Made by a program: the position numbers and the translations under genes. This document shows, in pieces, positions 24,201-36,300 of a stretch of DNA of 64,000 nt. Within the stretch, counting starts at the first letter, position 1. Every line of letters begins with the position of its first letter. Below the pieces are notes generated by a model. It saw only the letters and a program-made list of their open reading frames with translations, was not told the origin of the DNA and ran no database searches. Source of the DNA: Dipteris shenzhenensis (taxonomy: Eukaryota; Polypodiophyta; Polypodiopsida; Gleicheniales); assembly GCA_047967505.1 (NCBI GenBank), contig CM106538.1; one strand, 5' to 3'.

Positions 24201-27200
24201 CCTGATCTCCTAGGGTCTGCGCGCATCTGGAAGTCCAGATATGCCAGCCTACAATACTCCCTATGATCTCCCAAACTGGGTGCCGAGTCATCACTCCTGC
24301 ATCTGTCTCTGTCAGATGCCAGGGGAAGCTTTCCATGTATACCCAGGTGGCCTGTGTGATGAAGAAAATTGGATCCTGCCGAGAGAACTCGTAAGCCAAG
24401 TGGTGTCCCACCTCGGTGTTGCACCAGCAAACGGCTCCCCAAGTGACCGGTCCTAGCTCGGGTGCAGCCCTCGCTAAGATCCCCGTGACTCCCTTCCACA
24501 CTGTCTGAGCATGCAAACAGCTCCAAAGGCAGTGCTTCAGGGATTCCTTCTCCTGAAAACACATCTGGCAGTGCCCCTCCTGCCCCATCTGCCTCAGCCA
24601 TCTCCCCATTGGTAGCCCCTTATGGACCACCATCCAAAGAAAGTAAGAGATCTTCCTCGGCTGCCAGCTTGCCTAAAGAGTCTTCTAGAATGTACGAAGG
24701 AAGACCAGAGATATCCCTTGGGCATACCAGCTATGTGCCTGGGTAGGTAGCCTGCGCTAGAGAGCCCCAAGAGCACGCCTACCGGTGCACGCGCTATATG
24801 AGAAGAAGGGGGTAGGGTTCTCTGAGGTCTCTAGTGGTGGCCAGCGCCACTCCCCTAGGTCCCACTCCAACTCTGTCAAGGAGCGGCCCTCCCAAATCCA
24901 GAGTCTCCAGTCCTGGTCCTGCACAACCAGGGGGTCCATATGCCACGCTTTCCCTTGCAGCCCTATGATGCGAAGGCGCTGCCAGGGAAGCTGGGGGTCG
25001 ATCACAGCCTCTCTGCTCTGGAGACGGCTACCATCGACGACAGAGAAGAAACGAATGGAGGAGTCCGAGAAAAGGCCTGCAACCACCAAAGGAATGCTAC
25101 GGGGTGTGAACTGCCCTAGCCACCACTCATCTCCTGGGAGGAGCTGTCTGGTGATCCTGGGAATCCTCCAACCTGCAGGAATGGCAGCATCAATCTCTGC
25201 TCGCCGAGCTTGGATCCCACGTGCCGTACCTACTACTGTTGCCAGCTCATCTGGGCCCAACTAGCTATAGACGTCCCTCCAAACCTGGAGCGAGCGCGCA
25301 GGCCCACGCGCCCAGAGCGCCCAGGGGATATGGGATCTCTCTCCAAGCTGGCGACCTGTATCATCTGTCACTTGGTTGCTCCAAATCAGGGGATGTCTGT
25401 CTATCTCCTCTTCGCAGCCTGGGGGAACCTGGGAGAGGCTGTGCTGCAGCTTCCTCCAGACCGAGAAGAGGCTGTGGAGGAAGGGGGAGCGGGGCTGAGT
25501 CAGCAGGGTTGAAGTGAAAATCCACCGGATAGAAGGCTGCCAATCACCCCCTCTCTGGGGGATACACGCGCTGAGACCATGCTGAAGCAAGAGCTTCCAC
25601 GTCCGCCCTCCTGGGGTCAAGCCGTGGATGACTAACTTGCCAAGTAATGCCTGACTCTGAAGTTTTGGATCTATGATGCCAAGACCGCCCTCTGTCTGGG
25701 GGAGAATGACCGTCTGCCAGGCAACTCAGGCTCTGGTGGTGCTGGAACCGTCTGAGCCAGACCACAGAAAGTTCCGCACCAGTCTCCTCAGTTGGGCTAT
25801 GCATGATCTCGAAAAGCACCAACAAGATGCCACATACCAAGCGGTGGCTAGAAGGACCTGATTGACCACAAGGGCCCTGCTTGCCAGAGATAGCCGAGCC
25901 GTGCTCTAGAAGGCTAGCTTCCGTCGTATGGAAGCTAGGACCGGTAGGAACTGTTGAGCCGGTGTGGTATCCAGCCCTACCTGGAATCCAAGGTAACGTG
26001 TCATCTGTCCTCTAGGGATCCAGCGAAACCCCAGGAAAATACCCCACTGTGAGCTGGCTCTCGGATCCGTAAGAAAACCAACTGACTTATGCTAGTTGAT
26101 TTTCGCCCCAGCGGCTAGGCAGAAAACCTCTAGAGACAATCTCACTCGCTCCAGTGACTGAATATCATCCTGCACATACAGGGTCGTGTCGTCTGCTGCA
26201 TACTGGAGTCCAGAAGTTCTGCATCGTCCCTGATAGGGAGGCACATCCCTCGAAGACCAGTGGTACGGGCTCGTAGAAAGTGAGTCATGGCCTCCGCAAA
26301 AAAGAGGAAGAGGTAGGGCGCAAGCGGGCAGCCCTGACGTACCGAGCGCTCGAGGGTGAATCTCTCCCCCATCCTGCCACTGATGATAACCCGGCTGGAG
26401 GCCGATCTGTAGAGGCTAGCAATACCTTTAATCCACTCGTCCGAGAAACCAAACCGAGAAAGTGTGCCCTCCAAGAAGGACCAGTCTACCCTGTCATACG
26501 CCTTCTCAAAGTCAAGAAGGAGTATGGCTAGGTGCTGGCCACTATGCTGGGCCCACTCCGTCGCCTCTGAGAACGTGAAGATGTTGTCCAAAATGCTGCG
26601 ATCCTGGACAAAACCAGTCTGGGTGTCGTGGATCAAGTCATGTAGCAGGGGTCGGATGCGGCTACTGATCATCTTGGCGAGGATTTTATAGGTAGTCGGA
26701 AGGAGGGTGATAGGGCGCCATTGTCTGATCTCTTGACGGTCCCCCCCTTTGGGGATGAGGCAAATCAAGTCTATCGCAAGGCTCTCTGGCATCTATCCAC
26801 TGGAAAAGATATGCTAGAAGGCTGCGAGCAGGGGCTGGTGGATCTGCTCCCAAAAGGTGGTGAAGAAAGCTCTGGAGAGCCCATCCTCACCTGGGCATTT
26901 CTGCCCATCAATATCGCTCACAGCATCCTGCATCTCTGACACGGTGAACGGGGCGAGAAGGGCCCCACTCATGCTAGGCTGCACGAGCGTCGGCGTATAC
27001 CTCCACACCTCCTTCCTGCAACGGCGGGCACGAGGGTCTGGGGGCTCCTGCTGGAATAGGGATCTATAGAAATCTGTCGCCAAGTCCCTGACCTCGTCTG
27101 GATCTGTCCTGACACTACCATCCCCTGCACCCTAAGAGATCGGAGCTGTTCCCCTGCTGACCTCTGGCCATGAGTCCTGAAGAACTCTCTGCACATCTTG

Positions 27201-30200
27201 TCGCCTTTCCTAGCCCAAAAGGACTTGGAAGCGTGGAACGAGAACTCTAAGCGTCTCTAGGTGATCTCCTCTAACATGGCTCGGGCTCTAATCTCCTGTC
27301 GTCTGAGCTCCTCGAAGCCTGGGGAAGACTGATGCATCCGCTGTATCGAGGCAAGGTCTCTGAGGCCCCTCTCCTTCGCCCACCACTGCTGCCTGACCAG
27401 AGTCGCCTCCTGCTGACATATGAGGCTAGACTCGACGAGAACCTGAGCTACGTGAGCTGCCATATCCCCCAAGGGGTCCGAATCCTGCTCCCACAGGTCC
27501 ACTATCCTACTGCAAACCGCTGCTCTAGAGTAGATGGAGTCTGGGATCCGGCATGAGCAGGGAGGTAAGGAATGAGAGGTTGAGTCCAGGACTAGGATGA
27601 CTGGGGCATGGTCAGAGAGGGTCGTCCTTGGAACCACCCCTGACTCTCCACCTCTGCCTATTGCCCAATCGCTGACATAGAAACGGTCCAACCGCTCCAA
27701 AAGTCTGCCTCCCTGCCTCCTGTAACCCCAAGAGAAGTCCAAGCTCCCTGTCCATCTGCAAAAGGAAGGCTCTCTCGAACTGTCCCGACCTCCCACAACG
27801 AACAAGAAAGAGTCCCATTCCGCCTGCTCCACCTGAGCTATACCGAGGAACTCTGGGTCCCGTCCCTGCTGATCCTCTAGAGCCTCAAGGTTATTGAAAT
27901 CCCCTCCTACAATCCAAGAATCCATCTCTGGCAATAAGTCTGTCAGAAAGCTCCAGAAAGTGGCTCTCTGTCTAAGGTCGGTCGGGGCATAGATATTGAG
28001 GATGCCGATGCGGGATCCCTCAATATTCAAGCCCACCCAAAGCGCTTGTCCTGGAATCAAGGTGCCAAAACCACACACATGCTGAACTAGAGAAGCGTCG
28101 ATCGAGGTACAGACACCTCTGCTCCCCTGCTCGCCAATCGAAGGTTCCTAGTAGGTGTGGGAGCGCCCTGTGAGGACCTTCCCACACTTACTGGCCTGAG
28201 AAGCCGAAAGCTTGTGTTCCTGTAATAGGAGCACATCTACCCTTCCCACCAAAGCTAGCTGGAGCTCCTGTTTGAGCACCATCTTCTTGGGACCGCAGGT
28301 TCCTGATGAGTGGAACTTGTTGACGTTCCAAGAGATAATGCGTATACTCATGAAGAGGAGAGGTGGGCCACAAACAGCTGTTTGCTTGCGGTCGATGCCG
28401 AGGTGGTCGGAGGATGTCCGGTGTGCAGACGAAGGCGCTTCTGTGAAGGTTTCGAAGGTGAGGCTGGATCATCGGACCCATCCTCTAAAACCTTCAGCAG
28501 AGGGGAAAGGCCCTTCGTCCCATGGTGGTAAGCTCTCTCTAACCAACTCGAAGCCTCCGTCAGGGAAATACTGTAGAAGCCCGCTACCTCTGAGGTCCTC
28601 CAAGGGTGGAGCCCTTCCGCGTAGATCCACTCCAGAGGCGGTCAAATGATGATCAAAAGGCGGAACCGTTTGGCGCTGTGGCGCCATCTCAGACGAATGT
28701 CACCCTCCTTCCACTGCTACTGAAGAAGCTCAGCTACTCTGCTACCAATCCAATCCTGTATCTGCTCCTGGGACTGATCACCAATCGTCTCCCAAACATT
28801 TTCATTCGTCCATTGCTCATTCCCGTCACTAGTGATAGTGAAGGAATAGCTAGGACCATCATGGGGGGCGAGGACGGACACCTTACCCTCCGCCCCCTTT
28901 CGGAGGAAGAAGATGCTGATGTCTAGGCATGCAGGGAAGGAGCCAATACCAGCTGCATCCAAGTGATCCCAAGGTCCTGCTCGGTAGAACTCCAAAGGTA
29001 GAGCTCTAGGAGCTGCCCTTGGGTGGGGGGATGAAGATGAGGAGTCAGAACCAGAAAGCGGGGTGCTGGTCGTCGGAAGAACTGGGGTGGTGCTGGCCGT
29101 CTGCAGGGAAAGGCCTCGCCCCTCCACCGGGCCAGGGGGGTAGGCGCGGCGGAGGTCTGTGCTAGCTTCGAGGCCGCAGAAGGAGGGGGGGTCCCCGGAG
29201 CAAAGGTGCCGGGGGGGTCCCGGAGGGGGGGGAGGTAGGGGAACCGAGGAGAAGGGGGGAGGAGGAGGGGGGGGGTGGGGTGAAGGATGAGGAGGAGGCT
29301 GGCTGACCTTCTCCTTCCCTTTCTCCTTCCCCTTATTGGGCTGCTGCTGACTGGTGACCTCAGGGGTCTCCTGCTGGAGAGGGGGCTTTTTGGTTATTGT
29401 TTTGTTTCCTTTCCATTTCCTTTTGACCTCAGTCTAGCCTTCCCCTTCTGGAGGGGTTGTCGATGCCTGGCGGGGGGGATCCCGAATTGCCTGGCTGGGG
29501 GCCATCGGAGGTTCTGTCCTCGTGAAGCGAGGGCAAGAGCGCGCTTGGTGCCCGAAGCCGTGGCATCTCAGACACTGATTTGGGCGACCAGTGACCATAA
29601 TGCACTGCGTCACCACACCTGTGTCCGTCTCAATCTCGAATTCCGAGGGGATACTCTACGGATCTAGGACTGCCACTTTGACGCGTGGCACCTCTTGGGT
29701 TGCCGCCGCATCAACGAAGGTGTCCTGCATGAGCCAACCAAAGTGCGCCCCCAAGTCCTTGATGATTGGGCGAAGCTCTGTTGCGAGGCCTGGGAAGATG
29801 AGGGTAACTGGATGGCGGGGGATACGGAAGCGGGCATCGAAGTCCGCTACACTGAAACCCCTATACCGTGGGACCATAAGGATGATCTTCCCACCCATAG
29901 AGGTAGGGGACCGTCTGACCATATCGCTCGCAGCCTGCGCCGAGGAGAGCTTGAGCCAGAAGATACCATGTCCCATGAGTGCGACCTCCTCAATGTGGCT
30001 GTCCTCAAGGTATAGGGTGGAGTGCAGCCAGTCCCTGATGTCTGCTCGTGAAGGGGCGTAGCCAATGACTCTTCCATAAACGGAAGTCTGGGAAAAGTCA
30101 TTGGCAGCCTGCTTCACCAAGGAGACCTGATGCTCTGTCAGTGTTATGCGGTAGGGGGAAGGAAAGAAGGAGGGATGGAGACGCAAGAGGAAGCGGGGGA

Positions 30201-33200
30201 AGGAGAGACAGCAGCGGGGAAAGATAATGGCGAGGGAGGGGAAGGAAAGGAGGAGGGAGGGGGTGGCAGCGCGGCGCGAAGGCGGGGAAGGGGAAGGAGG
30301 AGAGGCGGGGGTGTGGCAGCGCGGCGTGAGGCGGAGGCGGGGAAGGAAGGAGGAGAGGAAGGAGGGGAGGGGGGGGGGGGTTGGCAGCGCGGCGCAGAGG
30401 TGGGGAAGGGGGAGGAAGAGGAAGGGGGGTGGGGGTGTGGCAGCGCAGCGCGAGGAGGAGGCGGAGAAGGAAGGAGGGGTGGAGGGAGGGTGGCGCGGCA
30501 GCAGCAGAGAGGCGGAGGAGGGGGAGGAAGGTAAGGGGGGAGGGGGCCGCGTGGCGCGAGGGAGGTAGACGGAGCGGGGGGGGCTGGGAGCATTCGCAGG
30601 AGCTTGGTGACTCGCTTTACAAATGCTTGGATCAGAGGCGTTTCCTCTTTGTCTTTCATGATGTACTATGATAGACCTGTTTTGCACTTGCTCCAATTCA
30701 TTCATGTATTAGTTGATATGCTATTCATGCTTTCCTATACTCAAAATAGACTCGTGACAAGAATATGCTGAATACACATACTTTGGAATCCCAGCTTGTT
30801 ATCTCATTTCCTGTGCATTTATTTTCAAATATATCATATTATTTCCTCCTTGTTCCAATTCCTGTGTTGGTGCAGCTTCCCTGTGGGCCATGTCTGTGGA
30901 GGGATGCCAATTCCACGATACTTTCCTTTGTACAATACCACCAGTTGCTTCTTTCATCTATCAGATCTCGCATATGGACTTTTGTTTTGTAAAGAATAAT
31001 CTCTTTAGAAGTTTTTGAAATCGTACATTAGAAATGCATTCTTTCCTTTGCTTGTGCCATTTTCATTGCTTTGGAAACCTGCTTAATTCATCTTCTCATA
31101 TATCCGTGCTAACTGCTCCACATTCCAGAAGTATCCTCAACTCCCCCTATCTTTTCCACAAAGTTCCTTTGGTACCATTTCTAATGCTTTCTTCAAGTCT
31201 ACAAGATAGCACACACGTGCCCACACAAACACGCACATGCATGATGGAGGGTACTAATAAAATATTCGCCCAAATTTCATTCGGACCAGCGCCTTTCCGA
31301 ACAAATCTTCATCTTTGTTTTAATTAGACTGAAATTAAACAAATCTCTACTAGCATCTCCAAAACTATCTAGAAGAGCCTGAAACTTCTTAATGTGGTTC
31401 ACCCTATTCTGTAATAGAGCGTAGCATCAGTGTGTGTATATGCGTCAGTGTGCCCGTGCACACACTTTTTTAATTTTGGAGGTGAAATCCATTTGTTCTT
31501 ATATTACAAAGAACAGTCCCACAAAAAAGGACAGCCGTGCGCGCGCGCGCGCACACACACACACCATGGAAGTAGCTACAAAGTATGTAACTCTTTCAAT
31601 ATGGGAAGGAGACTGCCTCTAGAAGAAAGAAATGTAAAAATGTACAATTTATTTGGAAGAACTCTCTGAAACCCCCTCGTGCAGATTAAGATTTCAGTCC
31701 GAAAGGGGTTGAGTCAGTCAGAGTAGAGACTGTACTTATTCGTAGTTACTGCTCTTTATTTCTAATCTGGAATTTGGATGCAAAAAAACTCAAAAGGTTG
31801 CTGCACTTTACACCTGAAAGCTATGCCCTTTATCTGTCTGGGCTTTGGATGCAAAAGATAGTAAGTACAGTGTTTCCATATTGTTGAAATTGCAGGTTTC
31901 TCTCTATGCGGTTTCGGACTAGGTGAAAGTGCCGAAGAACGTGGGGCACTGCTTGAAGCTGTCATAGTATTTGTTCTGATTTTCCCCCTATTTCTACTTT
32001 GCATTTTGTTGTTGAAAACCACAGAACTGCTAATAAATGCACAACTTGCAATGTGATGGCGACCCCTTTCTGAAGTACAAGTTGATGACTAATCATGTTT
32101 GTTCTAGGTCAGTTTACCAGATGAGAAGCTGCGTCATGTGAGTGGACTTGGCATGCCAGGTTATAGGGCTATGCACATATTTATGCTAGTGAAAATTCAT
32201 CAGAGCTTTTAGACAGTATATTCTAGCTTAAATTTTGGTATCTGAAGGCATATATTGTCTGTGGCGCATGTGTATTAATGTGTATGCATGCATGTTGTGT
32301 AAATACATACATACATACAGACGCACATACATATATGTGTGTGTGTGTGTGTTCCCTTTTCTCTTTGGGGGCTGCCTAAATGGTGGTTTCTTTGACCTTC
32401 ATGGCAGAGGAGGTCCTGCAGGCAGTATCAGCAGGAATCGACCTTTTTGATAGTACGTATCCTTCTGTGTGTTTGATATGCAAGTGATGCTTCTAATTTT
32501 GTGTTTTGTAAATATAAATCCACATTTCTCCTTTACTCAATAGCAGATATCCTCATGTTCTTACCATGGGGGGTCTTGCCATGGTATTCCCCTTCAGCAT
32601 GGAAGAAGACATAGGAAGTAATGCCATTTTAACTGATGATACTGATATTGGATCAGACTTTACCAAGATAAATTTGCGTGCCGTAATCTACAGGTGCAGT
32701 TTCTTTTGTTGAATGCCATCTTTTTCATTTGTTTCGTGCAAATCTGACAGGTACTATCTATTTAATTTTAATCAATTCAGCAAATATATTGAGTTCTAGC
32801 TATTTGGAAAGCAGGAGGGAGATAGCTGAGGTTTTTCCTTCCTAGAATGCTTGTCTTGATTGGGTTTTAAATCCTACTAGTGGTTGTAGTTGGTTCCCCC
32901 TTATACATTTTAAATTATCCCTCCTATGAATTGCTGTTCCTTAATGAGAATGCAGTGACAGAAATTGTGAAGCTACATAGGATTAGTAGCATGAGATAGC
33001 TGGGTAAATTGATAGTGCCATGCTCGGAATTAACACTTCACCGGAGAGCTGAGTGATTAGGATGGTGACCTTTGCATGCAAACTCCACTTACTGACTTGG
33101 CAATTTTCATTTTTGGCAGATCTGACTCAACACCCATACTTCAGAAGTGTCAATGCTACACATGTATGAACCACACAAAAGCTTATTTGAATCATTTACT

Positions 33201-33295
33201 TAATACGCATGAAATGCTGGCCCAAACACTCTTGGATATGTAAGTATGTATGACTTTCTTTTTGTGTGCACATGCGTGCGCGTGTGTGTGTGTGT

Positions 33296-33340
<45 letters not shown>

Positions 33341-36300
33341 TATTAAAAGTCTTTGGAAGACCAAAGGGTGTATGAGACTAAAAGAAACTTGATACAATGA
33401 TGCAGCCACTAAGTGGGCATCAACACCCATGATGAATATAGAAAGAAGAGTCCGTAATCATGATCATAATGGTGCCAATACATAGAGAAAAACTCTCTAG
33501 CTCAGAGGATGGGAGCTGGCGGGGCGTCAAATTGGTGTTCCGTACACTTCTATACAGATGTACGGAATCCGTACAGTAGGACAATTTCACATGTGTGAAC
33601 CTGATGCAACCAAAAAACGGACAGATATGATCCAAAATGCGTCTCCCTTCGCAAGTAGCTGCTCCAAAATGTGGTCTTCTTGCATCAAAATTAGAGTTTT
33701 CGAGACAGAAGTGCTTGGAGAGGCCTCAAATGCTCACGGGTGTGAAGAAAGCGAGCAAATCATCAGAAAAGAGAGGCCCATGGGCTGCCAAACAGCTTTG
33801 AACAAGCTACCAATGGCTGTAGGAATGAATCCTCGACCTGCTCTAATACCACTGTAGGCTATGGCAAGCAATGGAAGCTTGAAATGGAGAAGAGAAGACA
33901 AAAAACGAGATGCTCAAGAGAGAGCCAATATAACAAAACCCTAGCACTAAGTGTCCTAACTATCCTAAGTGGTACATATTTTAACTGTACCAACTGACCT
34001 AATTGACTGTAACTAGGCCTACAAGGCACATACCAAGGAACGAGTGGCACCTATGGATAGTCCATAGAATGGCCTATACAAAGTAGTGGAGATAAGGTGA
34101 GCTTTTGGAATAACTTCATCAATATTTAGGAGTTGCTCCTTGAGATCCTAAATTTTGGTCAGGTTTGACATCGAGTCTCTTTCATGCATCCTTAGTGAAT
34201 CAAGTTCTTGTTTTAGAAATGAGACCCTTGCCTCATTACGGGCTTAATACATTGCTTTCAATGTATGCCATGCATTTTTAGAAGTCCCACAAGTCCTCAT
34301 ATGGGGTAGAATGAAAGAGCAATCAAAGACAAGGTTGTGCACCTCGGGATCCCATTGTGTAACATGTAGAGGACTTCTACCGTAGTAAACAACCTTAGAC
34401 TGACTGTAGAGAGAAAGAGATCCGAGATTTGACACAAGACATGCAAATATGATGCAATGGAATTTGCAATTACTAAAATGAATGCGATGAACGATTACAA
34501 TATGATGCAATGTGCAATTACTAAAATGGATGCGATGGCTGATTACAATTATGAGCCCTAATGGGTCGGGGCTTTGAATAGCTCCTGAGGCAATGCTGAG
34601 CCTCACTAGATGCTGATGTAGAGGCTGTAGTAAATGATGATGCAGTAGCCGGATTGTGGAAGGCTTGCTAATGCTGAAGTGGCGCCTTCCCAATGCTGCT
34701 CCTAATCGCTGCATGCTGGAGTGCTACTGACTGAAGTATGCTGAACTGCTGCGTAATGCTGGAGTAAAGGCTAGGACTGCTTGCTGGAAATGGAGGCCAG
34801 GCTCCCGCATTGACTGTTGGAACGAGTGCCCCACAATGGAGGGCTAAGGACTTAAATAGGGCCCAAATCTGGCCGACGGGGGTAGTAGGTTGACTAACCA
34901 ACTTTGGGTCAGCCAACCAGTCGGCCTGACAGGCTGCCCTGCAACGCTCTTGACAATGATGCACATTTTTGTGCCTTTGATGGCCCTGAATCCATGCCCA
35001 AAATCATGCCTTAAATGTTCCAAAATATGTCGCAACTTGCTGACTGTGCAGCCTGGTGTCACTGCCACTGTGCATATGGCATTGGTGCACGTGACACATC
35101 ATCTATGATATGGTGTTGGTTGAGCGGTTGCCTAGCCTTGGGCTTACTGCCCACCATAGCCATCACCTCAACCAGCTCCTTATTGCGGGGAGTGCCAGGA
35201 GCTATAGCTCGCTCCAAGACAGGCTTTATAAACTATCATGAAATCTCTTGAAACCAAAAGATTCTTAATCGTGAAGCTCCAAAGAAAATAGTTGCTGCCA
35301 TCCAACTTATCCTCTTGAACAAGGACTCCCAACACATCATTGGGATTTTGAGGCATCTCAGATAAGTGCACAAATATACGATCTTTGAAAAGGTCACTTG
35401 TGGGAAATAAACTGCACCAACGAAATTCAAATGCTCTACAAGCCAATACTTGGCCAAAGTCTACACAATCTGGCTGAACCTGACATGTACTTGCATGTAA
35501 AAATCCCCTTGGCACGAGGGCCAACAAATGCAAGCATTGGAGACAAAAAAGACCAAATTTCTGGGGACAAAAGATACTCCAAAATGAGGAAAAGCTGAGC
35601 AAGAAAGTTGCAGCCTGTAAAATCCGAAAAATAGTACTAGCCATCCTTAAAACAGCTCCAAAACAGGTCGAAATTGTCTATGACAGCAACATATGTGACT
35701 TCTATATTAGGGTTTGGTTCAAAGCAGGAGTCAGACTGTTTGAAACCATAAAAGACAGATCCAAATATTGGAATAGGGTTGGTCACCTCCCCACCTGTGA
35801 GTCCCCAAATGAGGAGTGCATTGGGGGGTGGACCATAGAATGATAGGATGGGACATGGGGCTGCCATGTGGGCAGCATAGAGAGAAAGCATGTACCTGGC
35901 TATCGGAGGCCACCATGGAGGGCAGATATGGCATGGCAATGCCTATGGGTACTTCATTGCGCAGGGATTGTAGCAAGAAAGAGGTGTGATGACCCCATGT
36001 TGACGTTATCAAGCTGTATGTATGAGTACGGAGCAGAGCCGGGGCCTCTAGAGGACCTGGATGATCACTGACTTGCCGTCACGTGGCAAGTCAGGGGTGG
36101 AGGGGCCAACAAGCAGGCTGGTAAACCCCCCCAACCAGGTCGGCTAGTAGGCTTGCCTCGGTCGGCCAAAAGGACTTGGGGGGGGTTTGTGGTGTACACC
36201 ATGCTATGGGCTATCCATAGGTGCCTCTCATTCCTTGGTATGTGCCTTGTAGGCCTAGTTACATTCAGCTAGGTCAATTGGTATAGTTTGTACATGTACC

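Larger units (their letters stand above)
23831..30653 (-). mobile_element. Nearly full-length L1-type LINE
   Basis: A 6.8-kb minus-strand element bounded by a 14-bp imperfect target duplication: CTTCATGATATACT at 23817-23830 and TTTCATGATGTACT at 30654-30667, 12 of 14 identical. Next to the left copy is a T-run (poly-A on the coding strand). In coding order it has a C-rich leader, ORF1 with an RNA-binding-type domain and CCHC knuckle, and ORF2 with endonuclease, reverse transcriptase and a C-terminal zinc region. Both ORFs carry stops and frameshifts, so it cannot move itself. Confidence 0.9.
30668..31895. other. Right end of the giant intron
   Basis: AT-rich intron DNA with a short repeat at 31481-31536 and an alternating CG/CA tract at 31536-31564. 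It ends with the acceptor of QTRT2 exon 2. Confidence 0.6.

Noticed and set aside
30130-30705. Several long Gly/Arg- or Pro-rich frames on both strands
   Set aside because: Low-complexity L1 leader sequence; stop codons are rare there because of base composition.
34244-34714. 156-codon minus-strand frame as one protein
   Set aside because: Only its last 35 or so codons are copia gag; the rest is the inserted LTR-like segment read through.
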